A DNA stretch of 64,000 nucleotides from Saprospiraceae bacterium (GTDB lineage: Bacteria > Bacteroidota > Bacteroidia > Chitinophagales > Saprospiraceae): positions 248,001 to 312,000 of the forward strand of contig JADKKF010000004.1 in the NCBI GenBank assembly GCA_016720635.1, in the 5' to 3' direction. This document shows, one piece after another, positions 58,232-64,000 of this stretch. The notes beneath the pieces are model-generated. The model saw only the letters and a program-made list of their open reading frames with translations. It did no database searches and was not told the DNA's origin. Positions within the stretch are counted from its first letter, which is position 1. Each line of letters begins with the position of its first letter. Position numbers and translations under genes: made by a program.

Positions 58232-61049
58232 CTTCTAACCAATTTTTACCAACGCCCATGCCCACTTCTATTGGGACTTTTAAGCCTGGGATTGCGTGTT
58301 TCATTTCATGCTCCACGATGGTCATGACCTTTTGGAGTTCGGTAGAAAGTACGTCAAAAATTAATTCATCGTGCACTTGAAGGACTAGCTTTGATTGAAT
58401 TTTTTTCTCTTCAAATTTGCGATGAATATTGATCATGGCAATTTTTATCAAGTCCGCTGCTGTGCCTTGAATAGGCGTATTGATAGCAACTCGCTCCGCT
58501 CCTGCCCTAGCCAGTGCATTTCGAGAATCAATATCCCTAAGTATTCTCCTTCGTCCCAAAAGCGTCTCTACGTATCCATGGTTTCTAGCAAATTCGACGG
58601 TTGAGTCCATGTATTTTTTCAAGCCAGCGTACTGAATAAAATACTGGTCGATCAATTCCTTTGCTTCCGCCCGTTTGATTCCCAATTGCTTAGAAAGGTT
58701 GGTAGCTCCAGCTCCATAGGTAATGGAGAAATTGACCGTTTTGGCATTTCTACGTTGGTCGGAAGTGACTTGGTCTAATGGAACATTATAAACTCGAGCG
58801 GCCGTGGCTGTGTGGATATCATACCCTTTTATAAAAGCATCCAACATAGCCGCATCCTTGCTAATCTCAGCAATCAATCTAAGCTCTATCTGTGAATAAT
58901 CCGCCGACAATAAAACGTGAGAATCATCTCTAGGGACAAAGGCCTCTCGGACTTTTCGGCCCTCTTGTGTCCTAATGGGTATATTTTGAAGATTTGGATT
59001 ATTGGAGGAAAGCCTTCCAGTAGCAGCCAAAGCTTGATTGAAGCTGCTGTGTATTCTGTGGCTTTTGGGATTGATCAAAAGAGGCAGTGAATCGACATAA
59101 GTTGATTTGAGTTTTGCCAACATCCTATACTCTAAGATATGGGCAACGATAGGCACTTCTGCCGCCAATTCTTCCAATTTTCCTTCATCGGTAACGTATT
59201 GACCCGTTTTGGTTTTTACTCCTTTGTAGGGAATTTTCATGTGGTCGAAAAGCAGATCTCCTACCTGACGTGGAGAACTGATATTAAACTTGGCTCCAGC
59301 GAGTTGGTATATTTCTTTTTCTACAGTATTTATTTTTTGCTCTAATTCTTTAGATTGTTTTTGTAAAATATTCGGGTCAATTCTAATACCTTCATACTCC
59401 ATATCAACGAGAACCTTAGTCAAAGGTGCTTCGATATCATCGAAGATTTTTTGGAGATTTTCTTTGGGCAATTGAGGCTTAAAATACTCGAACAATTGGA
59501 AAGTAATGTCTGCATCTTCCGCCGCATATTCCTTTATCTTTTCGAGCGGAACGTCTCTCATATTTCCCTGATTTTTGCCTTTGGCTCCAATAAGGCTCTC
59601 AATAGAAACAGGCTGGTAGTGTAGATAAGTCTCGGAGAGATAATTCATATTGTGCCTGAGATCTGGCTCCAAAAGATAGTGAGCAATCATCGTATCGAAC
59701 CATCTACCTTTGAGTCCTATGCCGTACCACTTGAGGATGATGGCATCGTACTTGATGTTTTGTCCTATTTTGACGATGGCGGGGTTTTCCAAAATGGATT
59801 TAAAATGATGTAAAATGGCCAAAGTACCCTCACGATCCTCAGGAAATGGTATGTAATAGGCTTCTTTTGGCTTAGTGCTAAATGATAATCCTACCAATTC
59901 AGCGATATTGGCGTCGATATGGGTAGTTTCTGTATCTAGGCAGATATAAGAGGCCTCAGCAAGTGATTTTGCTAGGGAAATATACTCTTGTTCACTATTC
60001 ACCAAATGGTATGTGTGGGCGGTGTTTTCAATGTTTTTTTCAGCAGAAATGTGTTGAGGGAGTTCAAACTTTGGTGTAGGTGCCGGTTTCTTTTCTTCGG
60101 ATTTGACTGGCTCCCCGAAAAGGTCCAATTGGATTTCTTCTGCAGGTGAAGCCTTCACCTTATTACCTATGATGGATGTAGGTAGCGTTCTAAACCCTAG
60201 ATCCTTGAAAATAACAGAAAGCTTTTCGTAGTCTATGCCCTCGATGGGATATTTTTCTTCTTCAAAATCTATGGGTGCATCGATGTCAATGGTTGCCAAT
60301 TTCTTGGATAAAAGACCTAATTCTGCATTGTCTTTTACCTTGTCTTTCAACTTTCCTGGGAGTTGGTCTGCGTGGGCGATGATATCCTCTATGGTATCGT
60401 AATGTTGTAGCAAGTTTGCGGCTGTTTTCTCTCCGACCCCTGGAATGCCAGGAATATTATCCGCGGCATCTCCTTGTAATCCTAGGAAATCAATAACTTG
60501 TTCGATGCGCTTGATGCCCCATTTTTCGCAAACTTCTTTAACCCCTAGAATCTCGATATCGCCTCCTGCTCGTCCTGGCTTATAATGGAATATCGTATCC
60601 TCAACCAACTGTCCGTAATCCTTGTCTGGAGTAACCATAAAAACGTTAAAACCCTTCCGAGCAGCCTTTTTAGCTATCGTACCAATGACGTCATCTGCTT
60701 CAAAGCCATCCAAAGCAATGACAGGAATATTCATGGCTTCTAGGATTTCATAAGCCTTAGGGATAGCGAAGGTTATGTCTTCGGGCTGTGCATCTCTGTG
60801 TGCCTTGTATGGTTCGTACATCTTATGTCTAAATGTCGGCCCAGGCAAATCAAATGACACCGCTAAGTGGGTTGCCTTTCGGTCTTTGTTGTTGATGATC
60901 TCCCAAATAAATCGAATAAATCCTTGAATGGCACCCGTGCTTTGACCCTTGCTATTGATCAATGGTCTGGAGATGAAAGAATAGTGCGCCCTGTACACCA
61001 ACGCATGTCCATCCAGTAAATAAAGATTTTTTTCGCCTGTGGATTCCAT
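58224..61049 (-). CDS. polA: DNA polymerase I (5'-3' exo, 3'-5' exo and polymerase)
   Basis: The 941-residue protein has a FEN-type 5' nuclease domain (LYLLDGHALVYRAHYSF; DVIGTIAKKAARKGFNVFMV). Next is a proofreading domain with its DxE metal site intact (CLDTETTHIDANIAELVGLS; YDAII; YAAEDADITFQL). The family A polymerase has motif A LSADYSQIELRLIAEIS, the O-helix RRNAKTVNFSITYGAG (Phe at the ddNTP-discriminating position) and motif C LQVHDELIFD. All three activities appear intact. Confidence 0.96.
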   Translation of the reverse strand: MESTGEKNLYLLDGHALVYRAHYSFISRPLINSKGQSTGAIQGFIRFIWEIINNKDRKATHLAVSFDLPGPTFRHKMYEPYKAHRDAQPEDITFAIPKAYEILEAMNIPVIALDGFEADDVIGTIAKKAARKGFNVFMVTPDKDYGQLVEDTIFHYKPGRAGGDIEILGVKEVCEKWGIKRIEQVIDFLGLQGDAADNIPGIPGVGEKTAANLLQHYDTIEDIIAHADQLPGKLKDKVKDNAELGLLSKKLATIDIDAPIDFEEEKYPIEGIDYEKLSVIFKDLGFRTLPTSIIGNKVKASPAEEIQLDLFGEPVKSEEKKPAPTPKFELPQHISAEKNIENTAHTYHLVNSEQEYISLAKSLAEASYICLDTETTHIDANIAELVGLSFSTKPKEAYYIPFPEDREGTLAILHHFKSILENPAIVKIGQNIKYDAIILKWYGIGLKGRWFDTMIAHYLLEPDLRHNMNYLSETYLHYQPVSIESLIGAKGKNQGNMRDVPLEKIKEYAAEDADITFQLFEYFKPQLPKENLQKIFDDIEAPLTKVLVDMEYEGIRIDPNILQKQSKELEQKINTVEKEIYQLAGAKFNISSPRQVGDLLFDHMKIPYKGVKTKTGQYVTDEGKLEELAAEVPIVAHILEYRMLAKLKSTYVDSLPLLINPKSHRIHSSFNQALAATGRLSSNNPNLQNIPIRTQEGRKVREAFVPRDDSHVLLSADYSQIELRLIAEISKDAAMLDAFIKGYDIHTATAARVYNVPLDQVTSDQRRNAKTVNFSITYGAGATNLSKQLGIKRAEAKELIDQYFIQYAGLKKYMDSTVEFARNHGYVETLLGRRRILRDIDSRNALARAGAERVAINTPIQGTAADLIKIAMINIHRKFEEKKIQSKLVLQVHDELIFDVLSTELQKVMTIVEHEMKHAIPGLKVPIEVGMGVGKNWLEAH

Positions 61050-61152
61050 AGTTTATTTGGATTGAAATGACAAATATAATGGCTACAAAGGTAGAATATT
61101 GAGTTTAAAAAAGAGATTCCAAATGGGATTTAGCAAAAAATAAGTAAACACA

Positions 61153-61267
61153 GCGTGTCAGGGATCAAAACGAGCTCCGAAGGAGCGTCTCGAAGTGACC
61201 GAAACGAAGTGAAGTCGTGGCGAGCCCGACCCGATCTCGTCATCAAGACGAAGGGAGGGTGACACCC
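61153..61267 (-). repeat. structured intergenic element, copy I
   Basis: The closing arms are GTGTCA and TGACAC, so the usual GCGT stem is changed at several positions with compensation. TCGTC-TTGAT-GACGA hairpin, then GATCGGGTCGGGC, CACTTCGTTTCGGTC, a UUCG-loop hairpin GCTCC-TTCG-GAGC and GATCCCT before the 3' arm. It lies downstream of kdsB's stop on the minus strand and upstream of polA. Confidence 0.78.
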
Positions 61268-61278
61268 AAAAATAAAAA

Positions 61279-62016
61279 TCAAGCATTTACGTCTTTAAAG
61301 CGCAACAAATCTTCGGGTGTGTCAATGCCGTAGGTCTCGATTTGGGTTTCGATTCCGTGTATTTTGTACCCATTTTGAAGCCATCGCAGTTGCTCCAAGG
61401 ACTCTGCTTGTTCCCACGAGCTAGGCGACAACTGTACCAACTCCAGCAGCGTATCGCGGTGAAATCCGTACATGCCAATGTGCTTGAAATAGGAAAAATG
61501 TTGCGTCCAAGGTTGGCCTTGATCTGACCTCACGAAGGGCAAGGGGCAGCGAGAAAAATAGGCACAAAAACCAAGATCATTGACTAAGACTTTCACCAAA
61601 TTGGGATTGTGAAGTTCTGATTCACCAGTTATTTTTTTGTAGAGTGTGGCTATGTTGGCGTCTTTGTTCGAACGTAAAAACTGGCCCAATAAATCTATCT
61701 GACTGGGCTGGATAAAGGGCTCGTCGCCTTGAACATTTATGACAAATTCTACCTCCAAAGACTCAACTACTTCAGCGATTCGATCCGTGCCGCAGGTATG
61801 ATTGGGGCTGGTCATGACGACTGGAATTTGAAAATCGATACAATGCTGAAATATTCGCTCATCGTCGGTAGCCACAATGACTTGGTCAATGCTAGAGGCC
61901 TGCACTACTTGAGTGTAAACCCTTCGAATCATGGAAACGCCCTGGATTTCAACCAAAGGTTTTCCTGGGAACCGGGTCGATTGGTATCTGGCGGGAACGA
62001 TGGCGACAATCTTCAT
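61279..62016 (-). CDS. kdsB: 3-deoxy-manno-octulosonate cytidylyltransferase (CMP-KDO synthetase)
   Basis: The product is about 245 residues from ATG 62016, chosen because the protein then starts MKIVAIVPARYQSTRFPGKP (the KdsB N-terminal signature). The longer ORF adds 13 residues overlapping the next gene. VINVQGDEPFIQPSQIDLL is the nucleotide and metal site. It activates KDO for the LPS inner core. It is 4 bp from the M14 peptidase gene, suggesting co-transcription. Confidence 0.93.
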   Translation of the reverse strand: MKIVAIVPARYQSTRFPGKPLVEIQGVSMIRRVYTQVVQASSIDQVIVATDDERIFQHCIDFQIPVVMTSPNHTCGTDRIAEVVESLEVEFVINVQGDEPFIQPSQIDLLGQFLRSNKDANIATLYKKITGESELHNPNLVKVLVNDLGFCAYFSRCPLPFVRSDQGQPWTQHFSYFKHIGMYGFHRDTLLELVQLSPSSWEQAESLEQLRWLQNGYKIHGIETQIETYGIDTPEDLLRFKDVNA

Positions 62017-62020
62017 GATA

Positions 62021-64000
62021 TTAGTCTTGTCCAACCATAAAAATGGCATTTCCAAAAATCATCTTACCATTCTCCCAAAAACCTCTAAATAGCGGATTAT
62101 CAACCATATATACGACATGGCCTTGGCCAAAATCCTCTACTCCAAACAAAAGTGTTTCGCCTAATTTGGGGATAAATTTTGAGCCAGCAAAACCACTGAC
62201 CAAGGGTTTGGTTTTATTGAGTACACCGACATTCCATCCAGAACCGATTGGCTTGTATAATGAACTGGACTTTTTTAAAGTAAAATAGGTTTTGGATATG
62301 CCGTAGCCAAGAGGGTGGGAATCATCAATACTGGCCTGACAAATAGCTCCACTGATCTCATTGGAAATGCCGGTTCGAATTCTAGTACAATAAGGTTCAT
62401 GGTGGTAAGAAGGTTCGGCTACTGATGAGGAATCTGGGTCATCGGACGAAGCAGCTTTGATGGCAAAATCCTTCATGGATTCAAGGAGGTTCAAGGTAGA
62501 TTCCATGGCGATCACTTTACCGCCTTTGCGGATCCATTGCTTGAATTTTTCTTTTGTTTTTTCTTCGTTTAAAAAACCATATTGCCCATCTGGAAGAATC
62601 AAAGTATTTATGTCGCTTGTCCAGAGGTATTCTATCGCTGACTTATTGATGATATGCAGCGGATAACCGAGTTGCTGGTCAAAATAATGCCATACCTCAC
62701 CAAAAGCGTTGGGGTCTGCTTCCTCTGAGGATATCAAAGCAACTATTGGTTTTTTGATCAAGTGAATTTGTTCTGAACCCAGATCAGGACCTTTTTCAAC
62801 TAGACCTGACTTGGCAGTAAAAAGTTTGACGCCAAAATCTTTGGCAGCCTTGGTGATGAATTTATCCCAATCTTTTTTGTATTGAGTATTTTGCCCTCTA
62901 TGCACGATCAGAGTCCCAGTCGGAAACTCTTGACCATCAAGAGTAAGCGGGGTATCATTAAAACTAACGTGAATCCCTTCTTCGATCAACTTCGCTAGAA
63001 ATTGAATGTCTTGATGGCAATCCCACCGACATAAATAAACCAATGGCCTGTCAGGCATGAGCTCTAGGCGATCGTTTGGTTTTTCCTTCGTGTACCCCGG
63101 TACAGACCCCTTGAGAGCGTAAGCATCCAAACCCCAAGCAAGAGGAAGGCACCATGCTGTCAAATCATAGCTCAACGAATCTTTAAGATACGGGTTGGAT
63201 TCCATCAAAACTGTCAAGAGGTGTGACTGAGTCTGGCCAGTAGGAATAACAATATCGTGCGTTTTTGCATCAACCGTGGTATTGGTTTGAGCTAAATATC
63301 CGTAACCATTCAAATTGTTTAAATCTTGAGTCAAAAAACCAAACTGGATGCCGTTGGAACTCAGTAAATCGAGAAAACTTGAAACCTTAGATTTGTTTGT
63401 GTTTTTAACCAAATAATATTTGATGGGTGAGGTTTCACCTAGTAGGGCTGACTTAAAATAACTCACAAATGCTGCAATGGTTTTTTTACGCTGTAGTGAG
63501 CTTGTCTCGATGGTGGCCATGCTGGTGGATACGTGGTGCTCGATTCGATCTCTCAGGGTCAAGGTATCTTTAAGATTGTTCAATACTGATAAGCCAGCTC
63601 TGCCAGAACCCCCTTGCTCATAGGTCATCCCTACACTGCCATTGAATGTAGGATAGGTATCTCCATAGCTTGGATAGAATAAATCAAAAATTTGTTTGGT
63701 AAAATATAGCCATCCATTTTTATCAAAATGATCCGCATTGTTTCGACCGATTTCAGTCTGCAATTCCCTTTGAAACTTGGTGATTTGTTCGTGCATGGGT
63801 TCGGCGGCTGGAGCGAAATAGTAAGGTGAATTGATACCCATCTCATGAAAATCCACGTGCACGTGTGGCATCCATTTTTTGTATTCTGATATTCTGGCTT
63901 TTGATTCAATTTGGGTCTGCCAAGCCCAATCTCTGTTGAGGTCAAAGTGGTAATGGTTGGTACGCCCTGATGGCCAACCCTCATCGTGTTCTCGCGTGAA
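62021..64000 (-). CDS. M14-family zinc carboxypeptidase (partial, runs off right edge)
   Basis: The frame is open without stop from 62021 to the window edge (about 660 codons). It contains FTREHDEGWPSGRTNHYHFD then LNRDWAWQTQ, and HVDFHEMG with the third zinc-ligand His. GMTYEQGGSGRAG holds the likely catalytic Glu. The first HxxE zinc motif lies outside the window. A large C-terminal non-catalytic domain (from about LTAWCLPLAW onward) contains a class I glutamine amidotransferase-like stretch (VALISSEEADPNAFGEVWHY). It is probably a secreted peptidase; the N-terminal signal is not visible. Confidence 0.9.
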   Translation of the reverse strand, partial: FTREHDEGWPSGRTNHYHFDLNRDWAWQTQIESKARISEYKKWMPHVHVDFHEMGINSPYYFAPAAEPMHEQITKFQRELQTEIGRNNADHFDKNGWLYFTKQIFDLFYPSYGDTYPTFNGSVGMTYEQGGSGRAGLSVLNNLKDTLTLRDRIEHHVSTSMATIETSSLQRKKTIAAFVSYFKSALLGETSPIKYYLVKNTNKSKVSSFLDLLSSNGIQFGFLTQDLNNLNGYGYLAQTNTTVDAKTHDIVIPTGQTQSHLLTVLMESNPYLKDSLSYDLTAWCLPLAWGLDAYALKGSVPGYTKEKPNDRLELMPDRPLVYLCRWDCHQDIQFLAKLIEEGIHVSFNDTPLTLDGQEFPTGTLIVHRGQNTQYKKDWDKFITKAAKDFGVKLFTAKSGLVEKGPDLGSEQIHLIKKPIVALISSEEADPNAFGEVWHYFDQQLGYPLHIINKSAIEYLWTSDINTLILPDGQYGFLNEEKTKEKFKQWIRKGGKVIAMESTLNLLESMKDFAIKAASSDDPDSSSVAEPSYHHEPYCTRIRTGISNEISGAICQASIDDSHPLGYGISKTYFTLKKSSSLYKPIGSGWNVGVLNKTKPLVSGFAGSKFIPKLGETLLFGVEDFGQGHVVYMVDNPLFRGFWENGKMIFGNAIFMVGQD

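Overview
The window looks like a chromosomal segment of a Bacteroidota bacterium, possibly of the Saprospiria (class-level placement is a guess). The evidence is several secreted proteins with type IX secretion (T9SS) C-terminal sorting domains, a UpxY/NusG-like antiterminator heading a surface-polysaccharide operon, Bacteroidota-type -7 boxes (TAnnTTTG), no consistent Shine-Dalgarno sequences, and families typical of the phylum (DUF2490, DUF6934, DUF2721, TlpA/DUF4369 proteins, choice-of-anchor B proteins, short ProRS, RNase Y next to ZapA).

Layout. (1) 1-20966, minus strand: a capsule/O-antigen operon, read right to left: upxY, ugd, rfbB, rfbA, a winged-helix regulator, a UDP-HexNAc dehydrogenase, an epimerase, asnB, an epimerase, a methyltransferase, two glycosyltransferases, fcl, gmd, a UDP-HexNAc(A) C4-epimerase, a beta-helix lipoprotein, a Wzx flippase, a Wzy polymerase and a second methyltransferase. 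Together they supply UDP-GlcA, UDP-HexNAcA (perhaps amidated by AsnB), GDP-L-fucose and dTDP-4-keto-6-deoxyglucose, and then assemble, polymerise and export the repeat unit. The last four genes are all broken by apparent one-base deletions, most in A/T or G/C homopolymers. (2) 21-29 kb, minus strand: a T9SS surface protein, a membrane GT2, proS, rny, zapA and a coiled-coil protein. (3) 29.3-37.3 kb: an accessory island bounded by inverted copies of a structured repeat. It holds three tandem copies of a secreted T9SS protein gene, REP-like palindromes, a small membrane protein, and two oppositely oriented copies of a DUF6934 + small-protein gene pair. (4) 37.3-49 kb: a polyprenyl-phosphate sugar transferase, a DUF2490 protein, an ECF sigma factor, a GT4, an ABC importer whose binding protein is fused to an OmpA domain, coiled-coil membrane proteins, and a TlpA-like thioredoxin. 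(5) 49-64 kb: fabI, secreted proteins, a four-helix-bundle gene behind a heptamer repeat array, asd, a lamin-tail protein, polA, kdsB, and an M14 peptidase that runs off the right edge.

The most unusual signal is a family of about ten intergenic elements (roughly 90-130 bp) scattered on both strands. Each is closed by a GCGTN/NACGC-type stem whose two arms differ between copies but stay complementary. Inside are conserved CGGGTCG and GGTTCCGT motifs and variable hairpins, several with UUCG loops. This covariation indicates selection on a folded RNA or single-stranded DNA. No transposase, tRNA, rRNA or CRISPR array was seen.
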